Shown here: positions 44,154 through 52,701 of the stretch, one piece after another
Layout of the letters: the number at the start of each line of letters is the position of its first letter
How positions within the stretch are numbered: the stretch's first letter is position 1
Source of the DNA: Actinomadura rudentiformis
GTDB taxonomy: Bacteria; Actinomycetota; Actinomycetes; Streptosporangiales; Streptosporangiaceae
Assembly: GCF_008923185.1 (NCBI RefSeq)
Contig: NZ_WBMT01000013.1
Span: 186,001-250,000, forward strand
DNA: 64,000 bases
Direction of reading: 5' to 3'
Translations under genes and position numbers: made by a program
Notes under the pieces: model-generated
The model's input: only the letters and a program-made list of their open reading frames with translations
Databases searched by the model: none
What the model was told of the DNA's origin: nothing

Positions 44154-45065
44154 TCAGGTCGCGGGTCGTGTCAGGGCCAAGGCCCGATCAAGGAGGTCGG
44201 GCGCGTCGTACGGCAGCCAGTGGACCCGCGGATCGCGTCTGAACCACGACTCCTGGCGCCGTGCGAAGCGCTTCGTGGCCCGGACCGTCTCCTCCTTGGC
44301 CTGCTCCTCCGTCCACTCCCCCGCCAAGAACCGCAACACCTGGGCATATCCGAGGGCCCGCCCGGCCGTCAGGCCCTCCCGGAGCCCCTCTCGCTCAAGC
44401 TTGCGCACCTCGTCCACCAGCCCGGCCTCCCACATCCGCGCCACGCGCAGCGCGATGCGTTCGTCCAACTCGGGGCGCGGCACGGTGAGTCCGATCTGCA
44501 CGGCGTCGTACCGGTAGCGGTGTTCGGGCATGGTGGCGGTGAACGGTCGTCCCGTGATCTCGATGACCTCCAGCGCGCGGACGATGCGCCTCCCGTTGCT
44601 CGGCAGGATCGCCTCCGCGGCCTTGGGGTCGCTGCCGCGCAGCCGTTCGTGCAGAACGCCGGAGCCCACCGCGGCCAGCTCCTCCTCCAGCCGCGCCCGT
44701 ACGGCCGGATCCGTGCCCGGGAACTCCAGATGATCGAGCGCGGCGCGCACGTACAGCCCGGAACCTCCGACCAGCACGGGGATACGGCCGCGTCCGTGAA
44801 TCTCCTCGATCACCTCGGCGCTGAGCCGCTGGAACTCGGCGACGCTGGCGGTCACCGTCACGTCCCAGAGGTCGATCAGATGGTGCGGAACGCCGCGCAT
44901 CTCGGCCGGGGTGAGCTTCGCGGTGCCGATGTCCATGCCCCGGTAGAACTGCATCGAGTCGGCGTTGACCGCCTCGGCGCCCAGGCGCAGCGCGAGGTCC
45001 ACGGCGAGATCCGACTTGCCGGCGGCGGTCGGCCCTACGACGGCGATGACGTTTGGTGAGGTCAC
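44154..45065 (-). CDS. miaA: tRNA dimethylallyltransferase
   Basis: A 303-residue MiaA. The P-loop is GPTAAGKS (11-18), followed by VNADSMQFYRGMDIGTAKL, VPHHLIDLWDVT, PVLVGGSGLYVRAALD and NGRRIVRALEVIEITGRP. It adds the isopentenyl group to A37 of tRNAs reading UNN codons. The GTG at 45065 gives VTSPNVIAVVGPTAAGKS, the proper N-terminus. The partner enzyme MiaB, which acts next on i6A37, is encoded 450 bp to the right. Confidence 0.96.
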   Translation of the reverse strand: MTSPNVIAVVGPTAAGKSDLAVDLALRLGAEAVNADSMQFYRGMDIGTAKLTPAEMRGVPHHLIDLWDVTVTASVAEFQRLSAEVIEEIHGRGRIPVLVGGSGLYVRAALDHLEFPGTDPAVRARLEEELAAVGSGVLHERLRGSDPKAAEAILPSNGRRIVRALEVIEITGRPFTATMPEHRYRYDAVQIGLTVPRPELDERIALRVARMWEAGLVDEVRKLEREGLREGLTAGRALGYAQVLRFLAGEWTEEQAKEETVRATKRFARRQESWFRRDPRVHWLPYDAPDLLDRALALTRPAT

Positions 45066-45163
45066 AGGCTTAATTCTGGCAACGATATGGGTAAGGGTCC
45101 GGGGGTACGGGCGTCGTACGGGAGCCGGACGACGCCATGGGACGAGGGATCGGGGGGAAGCAC

Positions 45164-45388
45164 ATGTCCATCGTCGACAAGGTGAGGGAAATGCTCGGCG
45201 GCCACGGCGACAAGGCCAAGGATGCGGTCGGCAAGGCCGGCGACATGGCCGACAAGAAGACCGGCGGCAAGTACGCCGACAAGATCGACATGGGCCAGGA
45301 GAAGGCCTCGGAGTACATCGACAGGTCGAGGCCGAACGACACCGGTACTCCGCCGTCCAAGGGCACCGGTACTCCGCCCACGACCTGA
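45164..45388 (+). CDS. Small antitoxin-like protein (Rv0909-type)
   Basis: A 74-residue protein whose first 50 residues, MSIVDKVREMLGGHGDKAKD followed by KAGDMADKKTGGKYADKID, match the actinobacterial family usually labelled antitoxin (Rv0909-like). The tail has two 24-bp direct repeats coding TGTPP. GGGGGGAAG precedes the ATG at 45164. No toxin frame follows on this strand, so it is an orphan and may have a general role. Homologues are often found between miaA and miaB in actinomycetes, as here. Confidence 0.75.
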   Translation: MSIVDKVREMLGGHGDKAKDAVGKAGDMADKKTGGKYADKIDMGQEKASEYIDRSRPNDTGTPPSKGTGTPPTT

Positions 45389-45414
45389 CCAGGACAGCCC
45401 TGACCAGGACAGCC
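45385..45414. repeat. Tandem 15-bp repeat across the stop codon
   Basis: CTGACCAGGACAGCC occurs twice head to tail, at 45385-45399 and 45400-45414. The first copy contains the TGA stop of the antitoxin-like gene. Confidence 0.9.
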
Positions 45415-45511
45415 TCGCGGGCCGCCCGGCCGCCGCGGATCGCCCGGTTCCCGGCGGTCGCGCGGCGGCGTTGTGGCGGCGCGAGACGCGCCGCGCCGTG
45501 CGAGCGGCAAC

Positions 45512-47044
45512 CTAAGGATGGGCGGAGCAGGCGGGTGCGGCCTGCGGGATCGAAGCCGGACGGCCGATGGACGGCATGCCCAGGGTGACGCCCTTGGGAC
45601 GACCCTGGCGGGCCTCCCACGCGTCACCGGCGCGGGTGCGGCGGATGGACTGCGCGGGCTTGTCGGCCACCAGGTGATGCGGCGCCGCGTACGTCACCTC
45701 GACCGTGACCATGTCGCCCGGCCGCACGGGCTCGTCCGGGGCCTGGAAGTGCACCAGCCGGTTGTCGGGCGCACGTCCGGACAGCCGCCGCGTGGCGCCG
45801 TCCTTGCGGCCCTCGCCCTCGGAGACCAGCACCTCCAGGGTGCGGCCGAGCTGCTTCTTGTTCTCGGCCCAGGAGATCTCCTCCTGGAGGGCGACCAGCC
45901 GCTCGTACCGCTCCTGCACGATCTCCTTGGGGATCTGGCCGTCCATGGTGGCGGCCGGCGTGCCGGGACGCTTGGAGTACTGGAACGTGAACGCCGAGGA
46001 GAACCGCGCCTCACGGACGACGTGGAGGGTCTGCTCGAAGTCCTCCTCGGTCTCCCCGGGGAAGCCCACGATGATGTCGGTGGTGATCGCCGCCTCCGGG
46101 ATCGCGGCGCGGACCTTCTCGATGATCCCGAGGTACCGCTCCTGGCGGTACGAGCGGCGCATGGCCTTGAGCACCTGGTCCGAACCCGACTGCAGGGGCA
46201 TGTGCAGCGACGGCATCACGTTCGGCGTCTCGGCCATGGCGGCGATCACGTCGTCGGTGAAGTCCTTGGGGTGCGGCGAGGTGAAGCGCACCCGTTCGAG
46301 GCCCTCGATGTCACCGCAGGCACGCAGCAGCCCGGCGAACGCCGACTGGCCGCCGGCGGTCATCTCGCGGACCTCCTCCGGCGCCGTGGCGAGCGATCCG
46401 AAGCCCGAGCCGTAGGCGTTGACGTTCTGGCCGAGCAGGGTGATCTCGTGGACGCCGTCCGCGACCAGGGCCTCGATCTCGGCCAGGATCTCGCCCGGCC
46501 GGCGGTCCTTCTCCTTGCCGCGCAGCGACGGCACGATGCAGAACGTGCAGGTGTTGTTGCAGCCGACGGAGATCGACACCCACGCGGCGTACGGCGACTC
46601 GCGGCGGGTCGGCAGCGTCGAGGGGAAGGTCACCAGGGACTCTTCGATCTCGACCTGCGCCTCCTCCTGGACGCGCGCACGCTCCAGGAGCACCGGCAGC
46701 GCGCCGATGTTGTGCGTCCCGAAGACCACGTCCACCCAGGGCGCCCGTTTGACGATCGTGTCGCGGTCCTTCTGCGCCAGGCAGCCGCCGACCGCGATCT
46801 GCATGCCCGGGTGGCCGTCCTTGACGGGCCGCAGGTGGCCGAGGTTTCCGTAGAGACGGTTGTCGGCGTTCTCCCGTACGGCACAGGTGTTGAACACGAC
46901 GACATCGGGCTCTGAGTCCTCGGCGCGGACATAGCCGGCGTTCTCGAGGAGGCCCGACAGCCGCTCCGAGTCGTGGACGTTCATCTGGCACCCGTAGGTA
47001 CGGATCTCGTACGTGCGGGGGCCGGTCTCCATAGGCGCACTCAT
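45512..47044 (-). CDS. miaB: tRNA-2-methylthio-N6-dimethylallyladenosine synthase MiaB
   Basis: A 510-residue methylthiotransferase. The N-terminal cluster ligands are Cys19 (RTYGCQMNVHDSERL), Cys54 (FNTCAVRENA) and Cys87 (VGGCLAQ). The radical SAM motif CNNTCTFC is at 161-168. The C-terminal TRAM domain has LVSEGEGRKDGATRRLSGR and VRPGDMVTVEVTYA. It converts i6A37 made by MiaA to ms2i6A37. The start at 47044 (MSAPMETG) is preferred to an upstream GTG. The C-terminal tail of about 25 residues after the TRAM domain is variable. Confidence 0.96.
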   Translation of the reverse strand: MSAPMETGPRTYEIRTYGCQMNVHDSERLSGLLENAGYVRAEDSEPDVVVFNTCAVRENADNRLYGNLGHLRPVKDGHPGMQIAVGGCLAQKDRDTIVKRAPWVDVVFGTHNIGALPVLLERARVQEEAQVEIEESLVTFPSTLPTRRESPYAAWVSISVGCNNTCTFCIVPSLRGKEKDRRPGEILAEIEALVADGVHEITLLGQNVNAYGSGFGSLATAPEEVREMTAGGQSAFAGLLRACGDIEGLERVRFTSPHPKDFTDDVIAAMAETPNVMPSLHMPLQSGSDQVLKAMRRSYRQERYLGIIEKVRAAIPEAAITTDIIVGFPGETEEDFEQTLHVVREARFSSAFTFQYSKRPGTPAATMDGQIPKEIVQERYERLVALQEEISWAENKKQLGRTLEVLVSEGEGRKDGATRRLSGRAPDNRLVHFQAPDEPVRPGDMVTVEVTYAAPHHLVADKPAQSIRRTRAGDAWEARQGRPKGVTLGMPSIGRPASIPQAAPACSAHP

Positions 47045-47348
47045 GACAGTGACCAAGCGTACGCGCCAAGCCAGGGTCCCCGCGCGAATTGATCAGGAGT
47101 CACCGACCAAAACGATCATGACTCCGGGGGCCAATGTCGATCATGAGTTGACCGACTGTCACCCGGCGTGATCATTGGTCACTGAGCGATAACAACGTGG
47201 TCACCATATGAGGCAGGCCCGTGACCAGGATGGCCGCCGCCCATACCCGCCGTCGCCGCCCAACGTGCCGCCGACGTGGGGATTCGTGATCGGATCGGTA
47301 CCGCTCCGAGGGTTGTTCATTGCTAATGATGACGTAAAGTCCGGGCCC
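47045..47348. promoter_or_regulatory. Control region between miaB and gluA
   Basis: A -35 box TTGTTC (47313-47318) and -10 box TAAAGT (47335-47340), 16 bases apart, would start transcription within a few bases of the gluA ATG (47349). Upstream lie an inverted repeat GGAGTCA...TGACTCC (47096-47125) and three GATCAT elements near 47114, 47140 and 47170. Confidence 0.5.
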
Positions 47349-48155
47349 ATGACGGACAGCGGAGTTGGGCCCGAGCTGAGCAAGGACGACAGCGGGGCCC
47401 AGGATGACATCCCGGGCGGCGGCCCCCTCGTCGTGCTCGAGAACGTCAACAAGCACTTCGGTGAATTGCACGTTCTCCAGAACATCAACCTCACGATCCA
47501 CCGCGGTGAGGTCGTCGTCGTGATCGGCCCGTCGGGCGGCGGCAAGTCGACCCTCTGCCGGTCGATCAACCGCCTGGAGCCCATCGACGACGGCACGATC
47601 ATGGTCGACGGGAAGAAGCTGCCCGAGGAGGGCAAGGACCTCGCCCGGCTCCGCGCGGACGTCGGCATGGTGTTCCAGTCGTTCAACCTGTTCGCCCACA
47701 AGACGATCCTCGAGAACGTCACGCTGGGGCCGATCAAGGTGCGCAAGCTGGGCAAGCAGGAGGCCGAGAAGAACGCGATGGAGCTCCTGGAGCGGGTCGG
47801 CATCGCCAACCAGGCCCAGAAGTATCCCGCCCAGCTCTCCGGCGGCCAGCAGCAGCGCGCCGCGATCGCCCGCGCGCTGGCCATGAAGCCCAAGGTGATG
47901 CTCTTCGACGAGCCCACCTCCGCCCTTGACCCCGAAATGGTCAAGGAGGTGCTCGACGTCATGACGAGCCTGGCGCACGATGGAATGACCATGATCGTGG
48001 TCACCCACGAGATGGGCTTCGCCCGCCGTGCCGCGCAGAAGGTCGTGTTCATGGCGGACGGCCAGATCGTCGAGGAGAGCACTCCCGACGAGTTCTTCAC
48101 CAACGCGCGCACCGAGCGCGCGAAGGACTTCCTTTCCAAGATCCTCACGCACTGA
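47349..48155 (+). CDS. gluA: Amino acid ABC transporter ATP-binding protein (GluA-like)
   Basis: A 268-residue polar amino acid ABC ATPase. Walker A is GPSGGGKST, the signature LSGGQQQRAAIARALAM and Walker B VMLFDEPTSALDPE, with VTHEMGFARRAAQKVVFM as the H-loop region. It drives uptake of glutamate or a related amino acid with GluB, GluC and GluD. The ATG 47349 leaves about 30 residues before the conserved ABC core. No clear Shine-Dalgarno sequence is seen, which fits the near-leaderless promoter upstream. Gene symbols follow the corynebacterial gluABCD order. Confidence 0.92.
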   Translation: MTDSGVGPELSKDDSGAQDDIPGGGPLVVLENVNKHFGELHVLQNINLTIHRGEVVVVIGPSGGGKSTLCRSINRLEPIDDGTIMVDGKKLPEEGKDLARLRADVGMVFQSFNLFAHKTILENVTLGPIKVRKLGKQEAEKNAMELLERVGIANQAQKYPAQLSGGQQQRAAIARALAMKPKVMLFDEPTSALDPEMVKEVLDVMTSLAHDGMTMIVVTHEMGFARRAAQKVVFMADGQIVEESTPDEFFTNARTERAKDFLSKILTH

Positions 48156-48196
48156 GCCGCTGGGGCTCCGTCAGGGAAGAAGAGGTAGACACAGAG

Positions 48197-49033
48197 ATGC
48201 GCGTTAGCAAGTACGGGGTGGCCCTGGCGGCACTGGCCGCGGGTTCGATGGCGCTGTCCGGCTGTGCCGAGAAGAAGGACGACTCGGTCGCCGACAAGGA
48301 CAAGCTGATCGTTGGCGTGAAGTACGACCAGCCCGCGCTCGGGCTGAAGTCCGGCAGCGGCGTCGAGGGCTTCGATGTCGACGTGGCCAAGTACATCGGC
48401 AAGAAGATGGGCAAGACGGTCGAGTTCAAGGAAGCCAAGTCGGCCAACCGCGAGACCTTCCTCGCGAACGGCACGGTCGACATGGTCATCGCGACCTACT
48501 CGATCACCGAAGCCCGCAAGCCCAAGGTGACCTTCGCGGGCCCGTACATCATCACGCACCAGGACATCATGGTCCGCAAGGACGACTCGTCCATCAAGGA
48601 CCTGGCGTCCCTGAAGGGCAAGAAGCTCTGCGCGGTGGCGGGCTCCAACTCCTGGAAGAACATCACCGAGGGCACCAACAAGACCAACACCAAGGTCGCC
48701 GCCGAGACCGTCCCGGCCCAGGGCTACGACGACTGCATCACCAAGCTCAAGGGCGACTCGCTCGACGCGGTCTCGACCGACGCCACCATCCTCGCGGGCT
48801 TCGTCGCCCGTGACGGCGGCGCGACCATGAAGGTCGTCAACTCGCCGTTCACCGACGAGAAGTACGGCGTCGGCCTGAAGAAGAACGACAAGAAGGGCTG
48901 CGAGGCGGTCAACAAGGCCATCACGGACATGTACAAGGACGGCACGGCCAAGCAGCTGTGGGACAAGTGGTTCGGCAAGGCAGGACTGCCGTTCGAGGCC
49001 AACCAGCCGCCGGCTGAGGGCTGCGACAGCTGA
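48197..49033 (+). CDS. gluB: Glutamate-type ABC transporter substrate-binding lipoprotein (GluB-like)
   Basis: A 278-residue lipoprotein with lipobox ALSGC (Cys23). The type 3 periplasmic-binding fold is recognised by GVEGFDVDVAKYIGKKMG, EFKEAKSANRETFLANGTVDMVIATYSITEARKPKVTFAGPYIITHQDIMV and FTDEKYGVGLKKND. It is anchored outside the membrane and delivers substrate to GluCD. Aspartate/glutamate specificity is inferred from the operon type and is not proved. A hairpin separates it from gluC. Confidence 0.92.
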   Translation: MRVSKYGVALAALAAGSMALSGCAEKKDDSVADKDKLIVGVKYDQPALGLKSGSGVEGFDVDVAKYIGKKMGKTVEFKEAKSANRETFLANGTVDMVIATYSITEARKPKVTFAGPYIITHQDIMVRKDDSSIKDLASLKGKKLCAVAGSNSWKNITEGTNKTNTKVAAETVPAQGYDDCITKLKGDSLDAVSTDATILAGFVARDGGATMKVVNSPFTDEKYGVGLKKNDKKGCEAVNKAITDMYKDGTAKQLWDKWFGKAGLPFEANQPPAEGCDS

Positions 49034-49052
49034 CCCATACGGTTCGACCAGC

Positions 49053-49088
49053 GGGCCGGTGAGCCTCTCTTCAGGGGTTCACCGGCCC
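49053..49088 (+). terminator. Intra-operon hairpin between gluB and gluC
   Basis: A 13-bp stem with one G-T pair, GGGCCGGTGAGCC at 49053-49065 with 49076-49088, loop ten bases. It ends 22 bases before gluC. Such hairpins commonly keep the binding protein more abundant than the permeases. Confidence 0.75.
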
Positions 49089-49110
49089 TGGTTCGAGATG
49101 GTGGAGCACG

Positions 49111-49794
49111 ATGGACGTACTTTTTGACTTCACGCCGGTCTTCGACAACATGGGCGACATCCTCCAGGCCTTCTGGGCGGTCATCCGCCTGACGGTGACG
49201 ACCGGCATTCTGTCCCTGATCCTGGGCACCATCCTGGCCGGGATGCGGGTGGCCCCCGTCCGGATCTTCCGCGGCGCGGGAACGCTCTACGTGAACGTCT
49301 TCCGCAACACGCCGCTGACCCTCATCCTGGCGTTCTGCGCACTGGGCCTGAGCGACACGCTCCACATCTCGCTCTCGACGCAGTCGACGGTCAACTTCTA
49401 CTGGCTGGCGGTCTTCGGGCTGGCCGCCTACACGGCCGCGTTCATCTGCGAGGCCCTCCGCTCCGGGATCAACACCGTCCCGCTGGGGCAGGCCGAGGCG
49501 GCCCGGGCGGTCGGCCTGACGTTCTTCCAGTCACTCCGGCTGGTCATCCTGCCGCAGGCCTTCCGGTCGGTCATCGCACCGCTGGGCAGCATCTTCATCG
49601 CGATGACGAAGAACACCACCGTGGTGATCGTCGCCAGCTACGTCGAGTCGGCGTACATCATGCGGCAACTGTTCGAGGAAGAGGGCGCGACCATCCCGAT
49701 GTTCTTGGCGTTCGCGATCGGCTTTATGATCATCACCCTGCCGATGGGCTTCTTCTTCGGCTGGCTGGCCAAGCGACTGGCGGTGTCACGATGA
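49111..49794 (+). CDS. gluC: Amino acid ABC transporter permease (GluC-like)
   Basis: A 227-residue permease of the HisM type. It has an N-terminal segment, TMs such as AVIRLTVTTGILSLILGTILAGM, and the permease EAA loop EALRSGINTVPLGQAEAARAVGLTFFQSLRLVILPQA that docks on the ATPase. It forms the channel with GluD. Its stop overlaps the gluD start by four bases (ATGA), which couples the two permeases. Confidence 0.94.
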   Translation: MDVLFDFTPVFDNMGDILQAFWAVIRLTVTTGILSLILGTILAGMRVAPVRIFRGAGTLYVNVFRNTPLTLILAFCALGLSDTLHISLSTQSTVNFYWLAVFGLAAYTAAFICEALRSGINTVPLGQAEAARAVGLTFFQSLRLVILPQAFRSVIAPLGSIFIAMTKNTTVVIVASYVESAYIMRQLFEEEGATIPMFLAFAIGFMIITLPMGFFFGWLAKRLAVSR

Positions 49795-50783
49795 CCACGA
49801 CCCTGGACAAGCCGGCGGCCAAGCCGCGCAAGGCGAAGAAGAGCGAGCCGTCGGTCCTCTTCGACGCCCCAGGCCCCCGCGCGCGGGTGCGCAACAACAT
49901 CATCGCCGTCGTCGGCACCCTGATCCTGCTCGCGATCGCCTACGTGATCTTCGCGCGCCTCCAGAAGGAAGACCAGTTCGACGGCAAGCTCTGGGATCCC
50001 TACCTCGAGGCGGAGACCTGGACGGAGTACGTCTTTCCCGGCCTGGTCGGCACGCTCTACGCGGCCGCCCTGGGCTCGGTGCTGGCAGTGCTGTTCGGCG
50101 TGATCTTCGGTCTGGGACGGTTGTCCGACCACCGGTGGGTCAGGATTCCGTCCGGAGCGGTCGTCGAGTTCTTCCGCGCGATCCCGCTGCTCATCCTGAT
50201 GTTCTTCGTCTTCTCCGGGCCGCCGACCATCGCCACCGCGTTCAACCGGGAGTTCATCGAGATCACCCCGTTCATGGCGGTGGTCATCGGCCTGACCCTC
50301 TACAACGGATCGGTGCTCGCCGAGGTGTTCCGCGCGGGGATCCAGTCGATCCCGAAGGGACAGTCGGAGGCCGCGTACGCGATCGGGCTCCGCAAGAACG
50401 GCGTCATGCGGCTGATCCTCGTCCCGCAGGCCACCACCGCGATGATGCCGGCGATCATCTCCCAGCTCGTGGTCCTGCTGAAGGACTCGGCGCTCGGCTC
50501 GATCATCGCGTACGAGGAGCTGCTGAATAAGGGCTTCTACCAGATGAAGGCCAACTTCGGGAACGCCGTTCCCGCCCTGGTGATCACTGCCGCCATCTTC
50601 ATCCTCATCAACATGGCGCTGGGCTACCTGGCGACCTGGCTGGAGCGCCGCTCCCGCCGCAGCCGCAAGAGCGCCGCGAAGACGATGGGCACCGGTGTCG
50701 GCGCACCGCCCGCACCCGGAATGTCGGTCACCGGCCAGACCACCGGCGAGGCCGGCGGCGTCGGCGCCGGGGGGCTGAGCTGA
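49791..50783 (+). CDS. gluD: Amino acid ABC transporter permease (GluD-like)
   Basis: A 330-residue partner permease. TM1 is NNIIAVVGTLILLAIAYVIFA; the EAA loop is EVFRAGIQSIPKGQSEAAYAIGLRKNGVMRLILVPQA. The C-terminal 55 residues are a cytoplasmic Ser/Arg- and Gly-rich tail (RSRRSRKSAAKTMGTGVGAPPAPG) beyond the usual family length. It starts inside the gluC stop and ends before a strong terminator. Confidence 0.94.
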   Translation: MTTTLDKPAAKPRKAKKSEPSVLFDAPGPRARVRNNIIAVVGTLILLAIAYVIFARLQKEDQFDGKLWDPYLEAETWTEYVFPGLVGTLYAAALGSVLAVLFGVIFGLGRLSDHRWVRIPSGAVVEFFRAIPLLILMFFVFSGPPTIATAFNREFIEITPFMAVVIGLTLYNGSVLAEVFRAGIQSIPKGQSEAAYAIGLRKNGVMRLILVPQATTAMMPAIISQLVVLLKDSALGSIIAYEELLNKGFYQMKANFGNAVPALVITAAIFILINMALGYLATWLERRSRRSRKSAAKTMGTGVGAPPAPGMSVTGQTTGEAGGVGAGGLS

Positions 50784-50798
50784 CCCACCCTGTTTCAT

Positions 50799-50834
50799 GA
50801 AGGGGCGCCACCGGATCACCGGCGGCGCCCCTTC
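50799..50834. terminator. Terminator after gluD
   Basis: GAAGGGGCGC (50799-50808) pairs with GCGCCCCTTC (50825-50834), and an inner CCGG/CCGG stem extends it around an ATCA loop. T-rich sequence follows on the plus strand. It lies between convergent genes. Confidence 0.85.
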
Positions 50835-50867
50835 TCTTGTTGTGTGCGGTTTCGTGGCCTGCGCGGA

Positions 50868-51380
50868 TCAGGCCCAGCGCTGTACCAATACCTCAGCGCT
50901 GCGCGACCGGCTCAGGAAGAACTTGAGGTAGTACTTCTCTTTGGGATTGGCCTTGGCGTAATACACCACGTGAAACCAATGGCCCTTGCACGGAATTGGG
51001 GTGGAGTTGCCATACACCCACTTTTTGCCTCGTGTGCGCTTGAGGTGGGTCAGCAGGATTTGGGTGAAGCCCTTGTTGCCGCTCCAGCATCTTACGAGGG
51101 CGCGGACCTGCTTGGATCCGGCCTTGAAGTCGCGCGTGGACCACCTTTTCTTGGGTCCGGTGCCCTGTCGCATGACGTTCCGCCAGTAAGCCCGGCGCTG
51201 AACCGTCTGCTTTGGCGCTACCTGTGTCTGAGAGGCGACGACGGGGGACGCGCTGAGAGCGCGCGACGACTCGGCCTGGACGGGCGGAGCGGCAACGAGG
51301 GACGAGAGAATGACCCCAGCGCCGATGAGACTGACCGCCCGTTTCCGTACCCCTCCTCGCCCAGCAATTGTTCGACTCAT
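50868..51380 (-). CDS. Secreted small protein, unrecognised
   Basis: A 170-residue protein with a clear Sec signal peptide: basic MSRTIAGRGGVRKR, hydrophobic AVSLIGAGVILSSLVAA, cleavage near VQA-ESS (about residue 36). The mature part is basic and aromatic (RRAYWRNVMRQGTGPKKRWSTRDFK, YYAKANPKEKYYLKFFLSRS) with two cysteines (RCW, PCKG) likely to form one disulfide. AAGGAG precedes the ATG. No family was recognised. It is on the opposite strand to the neighbouring gluD and flavoprotein genes. Confidence 0.75.
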   Translation of the reverse strand: MSRTIAGRGGVRKRAVSLIGAGVILSSLVAAPPVQAESSRALSASPVVASQTQVAPKQTVQRRAYWRNVMRQGTGPKKRWSTRDFKAGSKQVRALVRCWSGNKGFTQILLTHLKRTRGKKWVYGNSTPIPCKGHWFHVVYYAKANPKEKYYLKFFLSRSRSAEVLVQRWA

Positions 51381-51569
51381 GTTCCGAGCTCCTTTCCGAG
51401 TCGATTTCTTGGGAAAGGAGCACATCAGGTAGGCGTCTCTGCGCCGTCGTCGCGCCGCCTCCGCCGCGTCTCCCAGACGTCTCATGCGCAGATCAACGGA
51501 TCGCGGACCAGCGCAAGTCGTCCGCATCTCTCCGGGAATCTGGGGGTGGTAAGCGGGGTTTGCGTGGGT

Positions 51570-52625
51570 GTGACGGTTGACGTGGATGTAGTGGTGGTCG
51601 GGGCTGGACAGGCTGGGTTGTCGGCCGGGTACTTTCTGCGGCGGGCGGGGCTGGATTTTGTGATGTTGGATCATGCTCCGCGGGCTGGTGGGGCTTGGCA
51701 GTTTCGGTGGCCCTCGTTGACTTTGGGGGCGGCGCACAACATCCATGATCTGCCGGGGATGCCGTTGGAGGATCGGGATCCGGAGCGGCCGGCGTCGGAG
51801 GTCGTGTCGGAGTACTTCGCGCGGTATGAGCGGGAGTTCGAGCTTGATGTGCGGCGGCCTGTTGATGTGACCGCGGTGCGGGATGCCGGTGGGCGGCTGT
51901 TGGTGGAGAGCTCTGAGGGCGTTTTTGCGGCGCGGGCGTTGATCAACGCTACGGGGACGTGGGATCGGCCGTTCTGGCCGTTCAAGCGGGGCATGGGGAG
52001 CTTCCGGGGGCGGCACATGCATACGGTCGACTACCGGGGGCCTGAGGAGTTCGCCGGGTTGCGGGTGTTGGTCGTGGGCGGGGGCGCTTCGGGCACGCAG
52101 GCCTTGATGGAGATCGCTCCGCTGGCGGCCGAGACCACATGGGTGACGCGGCGGGAGCCTGTTTGGGTGGAGGGGGCGTTCGACGGGCATGCGGCGGTGG
52201 CGAGGGTTGAGGAGCGGGTGCGGCAGGGGTTGCCGCCCGGGAGTGTGGTGAGCGCGACCGGGTTGCTCTTGACCGAGGAGGTTCGGGCGGCGAGGGAGAG
52301 GGGTGTCTTGGACCGCAGGCCCATGTTCGAGCGGGTCGTTTCTGAGGGGGTCGAGTGGGCGGACGGAAGCAGGCTGGGGGTGGATGTCATCCTGTGGGCT
52401 ACCGGGTTCCGGGCGGCTCTCGATCATCTGGCGCCGCTGCGGTTGCGGGGGCCCGGCGGGGGCATCCGGATGGACGGGACGCGGGTGGCGGATGATCCCC
52501 GTATCCACCTTCTGGGGTACGGGCCGTCCGCGAGCACGATCGGGGCGAACCGGGCGGGACGGGCCGCCGTACGCGAGATCAAGTCCCTGCTGAGGGCCGT
52601 CGTCCCGGAGGCGGTCGGCGCCTGA
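51570..52625 (+). CDS. FAD/NAD(P)-binding flavoprotein monooxygenase
   Basis: A 351-residue single-polypeptide flavoprotein. The FAD site is VVVVGAGQAGLSAGYFLRRAGLDFVMLDHAPRAGGAW, the NAD(P) site VLVVGGGASGTQALMEIA, and the ATGF motif ILWATGFRAALDHL. It is of the YczB/TrkA-like or FMO-like monooxygenase/thioredoxin-reductase-like group; the substrate is unknown. Codon choice is visibly different from the neighbours, with many TTG, TTT, GAT, GCT and GGG codons instead of C-ending ones. Several GTG codons near 51564-51570 are possible starts and none has a strong Shine-Dalgarno sequence. Confidence 0.85.
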   Translation: MTVDVDVVVVGAGQAGLSAGYFLRRAGLDFVMLDHAPRAGGAWQFRWPSLTLGAAHNIHDLPGMPLEDRDPERPASEVVSEYFARYEREFELDVRRPVDVTAVRDAGGRLLVESSEGVFAARALINATGTWDRPFWPFKRGMGSFRGRHMHTVDYRGPEEFAGLRVLVVGGGASGTQALMEIAPLAAETTWVTRREPVWVEGAFDGHAAVARVEERVRQGLPPGSVVSATGLLLTEEVRAARERGVLDRRPMFERVVSEGVEWADGSRLGVDVILWATGFRAALDHLAPLRLRGPGGGIRMDGTRVADDPRIHLLGYGPSASTIGANRAGRAAVREIKSLLRAVVPEAVGA

Positions 52626-52701
52626 TGAGCGGCGTGTATCTTTCCGAATTCAAGTCCCCGTTCATCGCCCAACCGATCCCCGTATGCGGGACGATTCGCA
52701 T

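Noticed and set aside
43276..44517. A 413-codon plus-strand frame
   Set aside because: It is antisense to dapF and the end of miaA, both of which are certain.
45164..45511. A toxin gene paired with the antitoxin-like gene
   Set aside because: No frame of suitable size follows on the plus strand before the miaB stop; the gene is treated as an orphan.
51368..51580. A plus-strand frame of 70 codons before the flavoprotein
   Set aside because: It covers the promoter and signal-peptide region of the minus-strand secreted protein and shows no coding bias.
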